The notes beneath the pieces are model-generated. The model did not search any database, was not told where the DNA came from, and saw nothing but the letters and a program-made list of their open reading frames with translations. A DNA stretch of 64,000 bases from Mastigocoleus testarum BC008 (GTDB taxonomy: Bacteria; Cyanobacteriota; Cyanobacteriia; Cyanobacteriales; Nostocaceae). Of this stretch, positions 8,528 through 16,588 are shown piece after piece. A program made the position numbers and the translations under genes. Each line of letters opens with the position of its first letter. Within the stretch, counting starts at the first letter, position 1. Location: contig NZ_LMTZ01000106.1 of assembly GCF_001456025.1 (NCBI RefSeq), forward strand, positions 6,931 to 70,930. Reading direction: 5' to 3'.

Positions 8528-10132
8528 TCAAAAACTTACTACCCGCATTAAATATTGAGTCAATGTAAACGCATCTACCCCTAACTCTGTACGTTCTACA
8601 GCTGCTAATATCCCGGCTTGAGAGTGCCACCACGTAGCAAGTGCGGTAACCGTATCAGGTGCAATTTCACGAGAAATTGATTGTGCTAATAAACCACCCA
8701 TTAAACCTGTTAATACATCGCCACTACCGCCACGAGCTAGAGCTGGAGTACTTTCAGGATTAATCCAAATTTCACCTTGGGGGTTTGCGATCGCAGTTCT
8801 TGGACCTTTTAATAATACGATTGCTCCACTTTGTTTAGCTGCTTTTTTCACAGCTTTGATCCGGTCTTGCTGTTTCTCATTTATTTTGGGAAACAAGCGA
8901 GAAAATTCACCAGTGTGAGGGGTCAAAATTGTGGTGGCTTTTCTTGTTTTATCTATAGTTCCTTGCTCGAGCCAAGGATTTTTCATTTGAGCCAGAATAT
9001 TTAAAGCATCTGCATCTAAGATTAAAGGCACAGTACTATTCAATAGTTGTTTAACTACTGAAATTGCATCAGTGGTCAATCCTGGACCACAAGCGATCGC
9101 AGCAAATGAATTCAGGTCGATATTATTGGGTAATAACTGGGAAATTGCACCAGATTCGGTTTCCGGACAACTAAGAATTAAAGCTTCCGGTAATTTTGAT
9201 ACCATTAAATGCTTAAGGGATTCTGGTACCGCGACTGTTAGCATACCAACACCAGAAGCACGGGCACCCAAGCTAGTTAAAATAGCGGCTCCAGCATAGC
9301 GACTAGAACCACAAACCAATAATAAACGTCCTTCTTTATACTTGTGGGTAACAAGTTTACGAGGTAATAGAGTTGAATTTGTAGATGCTTTTTCTTTACC
9401 AATGATGGATCGTGCTACTTGTGTGGTAAAGCGTTTAATTTTCGGGGATTCTCCCAAAATTGCTTTTATGTCAGCTAATGGGATATCAAAGTCGATTAGT
9501 TCAGTTTTACCAAGGTACTCTAAAGCCGATTCTTGTAAGAGACCAAGTTTCCATAAGCCCAGACATAAGGTGTGTGTAGCGTGAATAGCAATTCCTAATA
9601 CCTCACCTGTATCTGTATGCAACCCAGATGGTACATCAATGCTAACAACTGGTTTATTCGATTGATTGATTATATTGATCGCACTGGCGACAGGTTCTGC
9701 AATTGCTCTTTGCAAGCCAAAACCAAACAATCCATCAATAAATAGATCGCAATTTTTTAATTTTTCAACGGATTGATAGCAAGGAATACCTAAGCTTTCC
9801 ACATATTTTAAATGCTGAGAAGTTAATTCTTTTTGTTTAAACAGTGGATGATACACATAAATTTCATATCCACGAAAGTGTAACTCCCGTGCAACAACCA
9901 AAGCATCGCCACCATTATGACCGGGACCAACTAATACCCCAATCCGATGGGAAGATAGAGGTGAAGATAAAGAAATAGGAAAAAGTTGCATAATGCGATG
10001 GGTAATAAGCCCTGCAACCTTTTCCATCAAAGCGGCTACAGGAATTCCAGCGGCAAAAATTCGTCCCTCAATATCCCGCATTTGTTGGGCTGTCACTACA
10101 AATTGCTCTATGGCTGCTTGTCTATACTGCAT
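8528..10132 (-). CDS. nnr: Bifunctional NAD(P)H-hydrate repair enzyme (epimerase plus ADP-dependent dehydratase)
   Basis: Nnr repairs hydrated NADH/NADPH. The N-terminal half (about residues 10-225) is the YjeF_N epimerase, with GPGHNGGDALVVAREL at 69-84 and VSIDVPSGLHTDTGEV. The C-terminal half (about 255-530) is the ADP/ATP-dependent dehydratase, with AGAAILTSLGARASGVGM, ILTPHTGEFSRL and the GGSGDVLTGLMGGLLAQ nucleotide-binding end. The length of 534 residues matches fused bacterial Nnr proteins. Its start lies 187 bases from the divergent mnmA start, so the two share an upstream region. Confidence 0.94.
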   Translation of the reverse strand: MQYRQAAIEQFVVTAQQMRDIEGRIFAAGIPVAALMEKVAGLITHRIMQLFPISLSSPLSSHRIGVLVGPGHNGGDALVVARELHFRGYEIYVYHPLFKQKELTSQHLKYVESLGIPCYQSVEKLKNCDLFIDGLFGFGLQRAIAEPVASAINIINQSNKPVVSIDVPSGLHTDTGEVLGIAIHATHTLCLGLWKLGLLQESALEYLGKTELIDFDIPLADIKAILGESPKIKRFTTQVARSIIGKEKASTNSTLLPRKLVTHKYKEGRLLLVCGSSRYAGAAILTSLGARASGVGMLTVAVPESLKHLMVSKLPEALILSCPETESGAISQLLPNNIDLNSFAAIACGPGLTTDAISVVKQLLNSTVPLILDADALNILAQMKNPWLEQGTIDKTRKATTILTPHTGEFSRLFPKINEKQQDRIKAVKKAAKQSGAIVLLKGPRTAIANPQGEIWINPESTPALARGGSGDVLTGLMGGLLAQSISREIAPDTVTALATWWHSQAGILAAVERTELGVDAFTLTQYLMRVVSF

Positions 10133-10318
10133 TGATTCTGGTATTGAGTTATCAGTTCAAAGTTAGCAGTTATCCTTAGCCATCGTTCTGCTCATTTATC
10201 TCTCCTCACTCATCAATCCCTAATTCTTTGAAAAAATTACAACTATTTACTATAAAGACCAATCAATTTATGCTTGTAGCTGTTAGGTTATATAGAGTCG
10301 CCTAGCACATTTACTAAG

Positions 10319-11377
10319 ATGAAAAGAGTCGTAGTTGGTCTTTCAGGTGGCGTTGATAGTTCCACTGCTGCCGCCATATTGCACAATCAAAGTTATGAAG
10401 TAATTGGTCTCACCCTTTGGCTGATGAAAGGGAAGGGACAGTGTTGCTCTGAAGGTATGGTTGATGCGGCTTACATCTGCGAACAGCTAGGTATCCCCCA
10501 TCATGTAGTTGATATTCGGGAAGTTTTTCAGACCAACATTGTAGATTACTTGGTAACTGGTTATAGTACTGGCGTCACACCTTTACCTTGCTCTCAATGT
10601 AATAAAACTGTTAAGTTTGGTCCCATGGTGCGTTATGCTCGGGAAACCTTGGACAGCGAAAAAATTGCCACAGGTCATTATGCTCGTATCCGCTATAACG
10701 AGAATAGCGGACGTCATGAATTATTAAGAGCTGCTGATCGCAATAAAGACCAATCTTATTTTCTGTACGATCTATCTCAGGATTTGCTAGCTGCTTCCAT
10801 ATTTCCCCTAGGAGAATTACAAAAAAGTGATACTCGGCGAATTGCTAGTGAATATGGATTGAAAACTGCTGACAAACCCGAAAGTCAAGATTTATGCTTG
10901 GTAGAAAGCAATGGCTCAATGCGAGCATTTTTAGATAAATATCTTGCCCCAAAAAAGGGCGAAATTGTTGATGCAAACGGTAAAGTGTTGGGTCAACATG
11001 ATGGCGTTCATCACTACACCATCGGACAACGTAAAGGTTTAGGTGTTTCAGCTCCGGAACCTTTATATGTGATTGCTCTAGATGCAATTAATAACAAAGT
11101 GATTGTCGGCGATCGCACCAAGGCGACCCAGCCAGAATGCAATGTAGAAAGAGTAAACTGGGTTTCTATGGCTGAACCATCTGCTCCCATTAAAGCAGAA
11201 GTACAAATTCGTTATCGTTCTCAGCCCGTACCAGTCACAATTATTCCCTTAGAAAATTCTCGCGTCCGTGTAGTGTTTGACGAACCGCAATTCAGCATCA
11301 CTCCCGGACAAGCTGCAGTATGGTATGACGGAGAAAAAGTGCTTGGTGGTGGAATAATTGAACGCTTTGATGGGTAA
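10319..11377 (+). CDS. mnmA: tRNA-specific 2-thiouridylase MnmA
   Basis: MnmA adds sulfur to U34 of tRNAs for Lys, Glu and Gln. The 352-residue product starts MKRVVVGLSGGVDSS, which contains the PP-loop ATP pyrophosphatase motif. Cys94 in CSQCNKTVKFG and Cys193 in SQDLCLVE correspond to the two catalytic cysteines. GHYARI and the C-terminal barrel IGQRKGLG are also present. The stop codon (TAA at 11375-11377) is part of the first unit of a heptamer repeat array. Confidence 0.96.
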   Translation: MKRVVVGLSGGVDSSTAAAILHNQSYEVIGLTLWLMKGKGQCCSEGMVDAAYICEQLGIPHHVVDIREVFQTNIVDYLVTGYSTGVTPLPCSQCNKTVKFGPMVRYARETLDSEKIATGHYARIRYNENSGRHELLRAADRNKDQSYFLYDLSQDLLAASIFPLGELQKSDTRRIASEYGLKTADKPESQDLCLVESNGSMRAFLDKYLAPKKGEIVDANGKVLGQHDGVHHYTIGQRKGLGVSAPEPLYVIALDAINNKVIVGDRTKATQPECNVERVNWVSMAEPSAPIKAEVQIRYRSQPVPVTIIPLENSRVRVVFDEPQFSITPGQAAVWYDGEKVLGGGIIERFDG

Positions 11378-11398
11378 TTGGTAATGGGTAATTGGTAA
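11371..11398 (+). repeat. STRR heptamer array (TGGGTAA/TTGGTAA)
   Basis: Four heptamers alternate as TGGGTAA, TTGGTAA, TGGGTAA, TTGGTAA. This is a short tandemly repeated repetitive (STRR) sequence of the kind known from heterocystous cyanobacteria. The first unit contains the last Gly codon and the stop codon of mnmA, so the array has grown right up to the gene end. Confidence 0.85.
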
Positions 11399-11684
11399 TT
11401 AGACGAAAAACACTGAGTACAAACTACAGAAAATCAACTACAAAAAATCCCGCTTACCGTTGGTATCCGGGATTGTAAACACTGTTTTGAGTATAAGAGT
11501 ATAAGGAACAGACAGAACCAAACAGTCCTGTCTAAGGAATTAGGTGTGGGTACAAGATAGCAATACATATTTACTATCGAGTAAAAGTAGTGATTAACTA
11601 CTTGAAGGAAAAAAACTTTAATGTAATTGGTATTGGGACGATATCCTCCTATTTAAACTTTGTATGTCTTAAGCTTTGTTTGAT
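11378..11684. other. Intergenic stretch between convergent mnmA and Spy-like gene
   Basis: The stretch contains the STRR heptamers at its left end and a terminator hairpin at 11442-11474. I see no gene in the rest. Confidence 0.6.
11442..11474 (-). terminator. Rho-independent terminator, minus strand
   Basis: The arms AATCCCG (11446-11452) and CGGGATT (11468-11474) pair perfectly, with an inner TACC/GGTA stem closing the loop. On the minus strand the stem continues into six U residues. It would end transcription arriving from the Spy-like gene; the stem could also slow readthrough from mnmA on the plus strand, where there is no U-run. Confidence 0.75.
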
Positions 11685-12020
11685 TTAATTTTGACCGTTG
11701 TAGATTGCACGTTTCTGCTGTTTAGCAGATTGCATAATCCCATCTAGCTGCGACTGCTGTTCGGAAGAAAGGTTTAAATTACGGACAGCAGTTTTCATCT
11801 TTTGACCATTGTCCAAAGCATTTCTTAATTCTGCTTGCTGTTCGGCTGTTAAAACAGCTTCAATTTCAGAACGTGCGTTGTTTTTCACCTGCTCCAGTTG
11901 AGTTTTTTGAGCTTCGGTTAAGTTCGCTTTCCTAGCTTGGTTACCAGCGAAAACTGAAGTGGGAAAAATAAAAGTCAATGCAGCAGATGCAGCCAAAATT
12001 GGTAGCAGCTTAGATTTCAT
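11685..12020 (-). CDS. Small secreted Spy/CpxP-like (LTxxQ-type) protein
   Basis: The 111-residue product has a clear signal peptide (MKSKLLPILAASAALTFIFP, cleaved after ...SVFA). The mature part is helical, with the pattern LTEAQKTQLEQV, LTAEQQAEL and LSSEQQSQL. These are repeats of the LTxxQ motif of periplasmic Spy/CpxP-type stress proteins and chaperones. Related small proteins are common in cyanobacteria and have no assigned function. A terminator lies downstream at 11442-11474. Chaperone-like activity is inference from the motif. Confidence 0.75.
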   Translation of the reverse strand: MKSKLLPILAASAALTFIFPTSVFAGNQARKANLTEAQKTQLEQVKNNARSEIEAVLTAEQQAELRNALDNGQKMKTAVRNLNLSSEQQSQLDGIMQSAKQQKRAIYNGQN

Positions 12021-12352
12021 CTTGAGATAACCTCAAACATCTTTGAGCCTGACAATTTTTATATTGAGGGATGAATATGACATCAAGATGGCAAGGAGGA
12101 ATTAATAGGAAATTTGAGGAATGACTGTGGGAAGTGTAAGAAGTGTAAGAAGTGTGTGAAGCGCGGGAAGTAGCGTAAGGGTAAATACTAAAAATTGCAA
12201 TTGAAGCTTAAATTTAGGATTTGATATTACCCAATCCCCATATGGCTAACGCCACGCTATGCTAACGCCGTTAGGCGCGGGCTCACCCCAATCCCCAATC
12301 CCTAATCCCCAATAAATACTAAGATATTAAAAAAGCTTTATGAATCTTAACA
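12021..12352. repeat. Repeat-rich intergenic stretch with STRR arrays
   Basis: Three direct 9-mers (GAAGTGTAA type) lie at 12131-12157. A GC-rich dispersed cyanobacterial motif (gctaacgccacgctatgcta and after) lies at about 12245-12281. Four CCCCAAT-type heptamers (STRR1 class) lie at 12286-12313. There is no gene. The alpha/beta hydrolase promoter must lie in or just after this array. Confidence 0.75.
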
Positions 12353-13246
12353 ATGACTGTAACTACACAGCACCTTTCAACACAAGATTCCTTTGAAAAA
12401 CTATTTTGGACTTGGAAAGGTTACAAAATTCAATACAGCGTAATGGGTTCTGGACAACCCTTGGTTTTAGTACATGGTTTTGGTGCTTCTATTGGACATT
12501 GGCGAAAAAATATTCCAGTGTTAGCCAATGCTGGCTATCAAGTCTTTGTCTTAGACCTTTTGGGTTTTGGTGGTTCGGAAAAAGCAGCAATTGATTATTC
12601 AGTAGAAGTATGGGTAGAACTACTGAAAGATTTTTGGGAGCAACATATTCAAGAAAAAGCTGTATTTATTGGTAATTCCATTGGTGCACTTTTAAGCTTA
12701 ACCGTAGCTGCAGAACATCCGGAAATTACTGAAGCAACAGTACTCATTAATTCTGCAGGAGGTTTGAGCCATCGCCCCCATGAATTAAACCCACCCTTAA
12801 GATTTGTTATGGGAGCTTTTAATAAGTTAGTTAGCCATCCAATAACAGGCAAATTTGTTTTTAATAATATTCGTCGTAAATCTCAAATTCGTCGCACTCT
12901 TTACCAAGTTTATCGTAACCGAGAAGCCGTCACCGATGAACTTGTAGAAATGCTTTATCAGCCTTCGTGCGATCCCGGAGCAAGAGAAGTTTTTGCATCA
13001 ATTCTTACTGCACCTCCTGGACCTTCTCCTAATGATTTGCTACCAAAAGTAGATGTACCATTACTGGTTATTTGGGGTGCAGAAGATCCCTGGACGCCGA
13101 TTACCGGAGCCAAGATTTATGAACAAGCAAAAGAAGCTGGAAAGCAGATTAGAATAGTCCCTATTTCTGGCGCTGGTCATTGTCCCCATGACGAAGTTCC
13201 AGATATTGTCAACCACCAAATTATAGAGTGGCTAGAATCTTTATAA
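12353..13246 (+). CDS. Alpha/beta hydrolase
   Basis: This is a 297-residue alpha/beta-hydrolase-fold protein. The oxyanion-hole motif LVHGFGASIGHWRKN, nucleophile elbow GNSIGALLSL (Ser), acid in WGAEDPWTP and catalytic His in GAGHCPHDE are all present and in order, so it should be an active serine hydrolase. No signal peptide is seen. Substrate cannot be told from the sequence; close cyanobacterial relatives are usually annotated only as hydrolases. Confidence 0.9.
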   Translation: MTVTTQHLSTQDSFEKLFWTWKGYKIQYSVMGSGQPLVLVHGFGASIGHWRKNIPVLANAGYQVFVLDLLGFGGSEKAAIDYSVEVWVELLKDFWEQHIQEKAVFIGNSIGALLSLTVAAEHPEITEATVLINSAGGLSHRPHELNPPLRFVMGAFNKLVSHPITGKFVFNNIRRKSQIRRTLYQVYRNREAVTDELVEMLYQPSCDPGAREVFASILTAPPGPSPNDLLPKVDVPLLVIWGAEDPWTPITGAKIYEQAKEAGKQIRIVPISGAGHCPHDEVPDIVNHQIIEWLESL

Positions 13247-13273
13247 CTTTTTTGTAAACTACTCATAAAAAAT

Positions 13274-13314
13274 GCAAAGATGTAAGAATTTTCTTATTAT
13301 CTATACATCTTTGC
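13274..13314 (+). terminator. Long hairpin after the alpha/beta hydrolase gene
   Basis: The arms GCAAAGATGTA and TACATCTTTGC pair perfectly over 11 bp with a 19-base loop. It sits 27 bases after the stop codon. There is no U-run, so it may be an mRNA 3' end or processing hairpin rather than a classic terminator. Confidence 0.5.
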
Positions 13315-13435
13315 GCTAGATTCACATTGTCGTTGAAAATAATTTATATACCCCAGACAGAAAGAATATTAAAATTTATTTGAATATTAATTATGGTTAA
13401 TAGTTTTGTTTGTAAAAATGAAATAATTCAGTGAT

Positions 13436-14965
13436 ATGTCCGATAAATTTTATCATAATTTTTCCAATAGCAATCATCAAAATCAAAACAAAAATCAAAA
13501 TGATCAAAACAAAAATCAAAGTAAAATAGATGGAAGTTTTCGTAAATATCCATACTTCTCTGTTAACGGCTATGAAGTTACTCAAGAGGTAGGCTGTAAT
13601 CGAGAAGGAGGACGCATTACTTATATTGGAAAGATGACAAAATCTGGGATAGATGTGGTCATCAAAGAATTTCGTTTTGTTCAGAAAGACAGTAATTGGT
13701 CTGGCTTTAAAGCTTATCAACAGGAAATAGAAGTTTTAAAACAGCTAAATCATCCACGAATACCTCGGTATTTAGATTCTTTTGAAACTCCGGAGGGTTT
13801 TTGCCTTGTTCAGGAATATAGAAACGCTTCTTCTTTAGAGGAAAAAAATAGTTTTACTACAGAAGAAGTAAAAAAGATTGCAATCTCAATTCTAGAAATA
13901 TTAGTTTATCTCCAGGAATTCAATCCACCAATTATTCATCGAGATATTAAACCAGAGAATATTTTAATCGACGAGCAATGTAATGCTTATTTAGTTGATT
14001 TTGGCTTTGCACGTCTACAAAATGAAAACGTTCCTCTGAGTGGAATTGTGGTTGGAACCCCAGGTTTTATGGCACCTGAAAATATTTGTGGTTATACCCT
14101 AACTCAGGCATCAGATTTATACAGTTTAGGAGTTACTTTAATTTGTTTATTAAGTAATACTCCTTCAATTGAAATTGGTAAATTAATGGATAGCAACTAT
14201 CGTTTTGATATTGAAAAGTTACTACCAAAAATTACAAATAAATTTGCTAGATGGTTAACAAAAATGGTAGAGCAAAATATCGAACGCCGCTATCCAAATG
14301 CGGCAAAAGCTTTGAAAGAAATAAATTCTATAAATACTGTTGTTCGTTCTCAAAATAAAACAATATTAGCCAGCGTTATAAATAATAAAAAGCGACTAGC
14401 AATTTTTGGTATTCTTGGAATTGGGACTATAATAGCTAGCAATTTTACTACTTTCAAGTATGAGAAAAATCATTCCTTGACTCAACTACACAAAACTAAA
14501 GAGTGTCAGGCTTGTAACTTATCATTTGCTTACTTAGCATCTACTAATCTAAATGGTACAAATTTAGAAAACGCTAATTTAGAAAATTCTAATTTAGAGA
14601 ATTCACAACTAAAAAATGCCAATCTGAAAAAGATTAATCTCAAGTCATCCAATCTTGGAAGTGTAAACCTAGAAGGTGCAAATCTTCAAGGTGCAAACCT
14701 TGCACTGAATAATTTGGTAGATGCAAACTTGCAAGGTGCAAATCTAGAAGGTGCTAACTTGGAAAATTCCAATTTGGTACATGCTAACCTTGAAGCGGCT
14801 AATCTTATGAATAGCAATCTTCGGAATTCCAACCTGTGGGGAACAAATCTTAAGGATGCAAATTTAAAGGGTGCAAATTTAAAAAATGCTAATTTAACCG
14901 GTGCTAATTTAGATGGTGCTAATTTAGATGGTGCTAATTTAGACGGTGCAATTATTGCAAGATAG
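13436..14965 (+). CDS. Ser/Thr protein kinase fused to membrane segment and pentapeptide repeats
   Basis: The order of parts is an Asn/Gln-rich head (11-29), a Hanks-type kinase domain (about 45-300), one membrane segment (about 320-340), then pentapeptide repeats (about 361-509). Lys77 in VVIKEF, HRDIKPENIL (168-177), DFGFA (188-192) and GTPGFMAPE are intact, so the kinase should be active. The repeats (ANLEN, ANLQG, ANLDG and so on) should form a right-handed beta helix, here on the far side of the membrane. The CQACNLSFAYL entry to the repeats is typical of this cyanobacterial architecture. Target and signal are unknown. Confidence 0.93.
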   Translation: MSDKFYHNFSNSNHQNQNKNQNDQNKNQSKIDGSFRKYPYFSVNGYEVTQEVGCNREGGRITYIGKMTKSGIDVVIKEFRFVQKDSNWSGFKAYQQEIEVLKQLNHPRIPRYLDSFETPEGFCLVQEYRNASSLEEKNSFTTEEVKKIAISILEILVYLQEFNPPIIHRDIKPENILIDEQCNAYLVDFGFARLQNENVPLSGIVVGTPGFMAPENICGYTLTQASDLYSLGVTLICLLSNTPSIEIGKLMDSNYRFDIEKLLPKITNKFARWLTKMVEQNIERRYPNAAKALKEINSINTVVRSQNKTILASVINNKKRLAIFGILGIGTIIASNFTTFKYEKNHSLTQLHKTKECQACNLSFAYLASTNLNGTNLENANLENSNLENSQLKNANLKKINLKSSNLGSVNLEGANLQGANLALNNLVDANLQGANLEGANLENSNLVHANLEAANLMNSNLRNSNLWGTNLKDANLKGANLKNANLTGANLDGANLDGANLDGAIIAR

Positions 14966-14986
14966 TCGTCCCAAGATGGTAATTAG

Positions 14987-15062
14987 TGTTAGCGCAAGCG
15001 TGACGCGTTAGCATTCGCCGCTCGCGGTGCGGTCTAGCGGGACACGCAAGTGTACACAGCGT
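14987..15062. repeat. GC-rich palindromic dispersed repeat
   Basis: A GC-rich, self-complementary stretch (gttagcgcaagcgtgacgcg and after, with gccgctcgcggtgcgg) stands out from the AT-rich surroundings just after the kinase gene. Related GCTAACG/GCTAGGCGC pieces occur at about 12245-12281, 41488-41500 and 56998-57012. I take these as fragments of a dispersed cyanobacterial repeat. Confidence 0.6.
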
Positions 15063-15162
15063 CATATGGTAATTGGTAGCAATTATTTAAATTTGTATAC
15101 TTAAATTTGTAAGTAAAATTTGTAAGCAAAATTTGTAAGCAGCGCTCAATAAAGAGTGACTA

Positions 15163-15840
15163 TTATTTTTTAAGCCTTAACTTTTTCTCACCGTATTTGC
15201 GCTTCATCCAATATCCCATAGTTCCTGCAATTGCAGTACCAGCTAAACTCAAGGGTTCGGGTACCGCTTTTTTGTCTGGAGGTATATCATTATTTTTATC
15301 TCCGCGCTGAAAGTCATTGTGAATTAAATTTTGCTTTTTATCACCATCTCTAAGCATATCTGCTAAGGTTATTAGCAATGGCATGTAGCACAGCAATGAA
15401 GATTTTTCAGAATCGGAATCATCCTCATCCTCAGAAGTATGGGCATATAAGCATAAAGATATCATTGCTCCCACTGGAAGAAGGGTACCTAAGCTAGTAC
15501 CACCATCATCACCAAAATTTTGCAGATTTCTGACCAAATCTTTAGCAGCTATATTCTCTTGATTTTGAATACCTTGCTTTATGCTATTTCTATTATTGCG
15601 ATCGCGAGATAGTTTTTCTTCCGATTGGGAATCTCGATTTAAAGAGTTTTGTTGTAGTTGCAAAACTATTTCTGTGATGTCTTGTCTATTCTCAGAAGCA
15701 AACTCTTGCTCTAGGTTAATTTGTGCTGCTTGTACTGATAGGGTTGGTATACCGCAAAAGCCTACAAAACAGATAGCAATAGTTAAATTTTGCTTACTAA
15801 AGTTCTTCAAGGTGGTATTAATATTTTTGAGATTCATCAT
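15163..15840 (-). CDS. PEP-CTERM sorted secreted protein
   Basis: The product starts with a signal peptide (about LTIAICFVGFCGIPTLSVQA). It ends with a textbook PEP-CTERM tail: the motif VPEP, a short hydrophobic stretch (LSLAGTAIAGTMGYW), then a basic end, MKRKYGEKK. Such proteins are processed by an exosortase and tied to exopolysaccharide or surface display. The middle has a hydrophobic segment with three Cys and an Asp/Glu-rich patch (SEDEDDSDSEK). I start at the MMNLKN methionine (15840); the open frame extends to 15879 but without signal-peptide character. No exosortase gene is in the window. Confidence 0.8.
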   Translation of the reverse strand: MMNLKNINTTLKNFSKQNLTIAICFVGFCGIPTLSVQAAQINLEQEFASENRQDITEIVLQLQQNSLNRDSQSEEKLSRDRNNRNSIKQGIQNQENIAAKDLVRNLQNFGDDGGTSLGTLLPVGAMISLCLYAHTSEDEDDSDSEKSSLLCYMPLLITLADMLRDGDKKQNLIHNDFQRGDKNNDIPPDKKAVPEPLSLAGTAIAGTMGYWMKRKYGEKKLRLKK

Positions 15841-16509
15841 TTGATTAAAATTTGAAAGATAAGCGTGCAGATATAGCAAAATACTCTGCTAATTCGAGCA
15901 GCTAAGACCGATAGATATGCGTAAATGAATTACCTGAAAATCCTTGTCGAAAAGTTACTATGTCTTGCAATATGCTTCACTAAAGATTTCCATATGATGG
16001 ACTGCGGGTAGAAAAGAAACTCCCAGATAACTAGTAAGCAATAACAAACCTAGTTATAATCAATCCTTTGTGATGTATATTACTTTTAAGTAAACCAAAA
16101 CTGCAGTAAGTACACCCTTGACTTGAAGTGTATGTCAATCAAAACTCTGAGTACACAAAAAACGATGTGTTTTAAGTTACTTTATACTTAGGATGGCAAT
16201 ATAAATCCTAAAATGTAAAGCTAATTTAGTTTATTTACAGAATCATTACATTTACTTCTTCGTCATATATCAAGCAATAAATCTTAGAACTAGGAATTTA
16301 TCCTAATTAACCCCACTGTTAAAATTTTTGACGATATGAATTTTTCTTGAATTTTACTGCCTAAGAGTAGTTTGTGTGAACTTATTAGATATTGTTTCTA
16401 TTTGAGTAGGTTAATATTATTTGTTTTTTAAAGTATTATATAAAACCCAAAGATAGTTAAGAGCTTATTATTCTATATCAATAACGATATAAATATATAT
16501 TTAAGCAAT
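15841..16509. other. AT-rich intergenic stretch upstream of uvrA
   Basis: I see no gene or clear RNA structure. It contains the promoter regions of the divergent PEP-CTERM gene and of uvrA. Confidence 0.5.
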
Positions 16510-16523
16510 AGTACTATTGTTCT
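16510..16523 (+). promoter_or_regulatory. LexA (SOS) box upstream of uvrA
   Basis: AGTACTATTGTTCT fits every position of the cyanobacterial LexA consensus RGTAC-N3-D-GTWCB, as I recall it from work on Anabaena. It lies 65 bases before the chosen uvrA ATG, where it could cover the promoter. uvrA is a classic SOS gene, so repression by LexA is the expected meaning. Confidence 0.8.
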
Positions 16524-16588
16524 GGATTTAAAGGTTGAACAGTAGTATTATTAAGGATTATTTTCCGCTGCTCCTTCACTCTGTTGAT

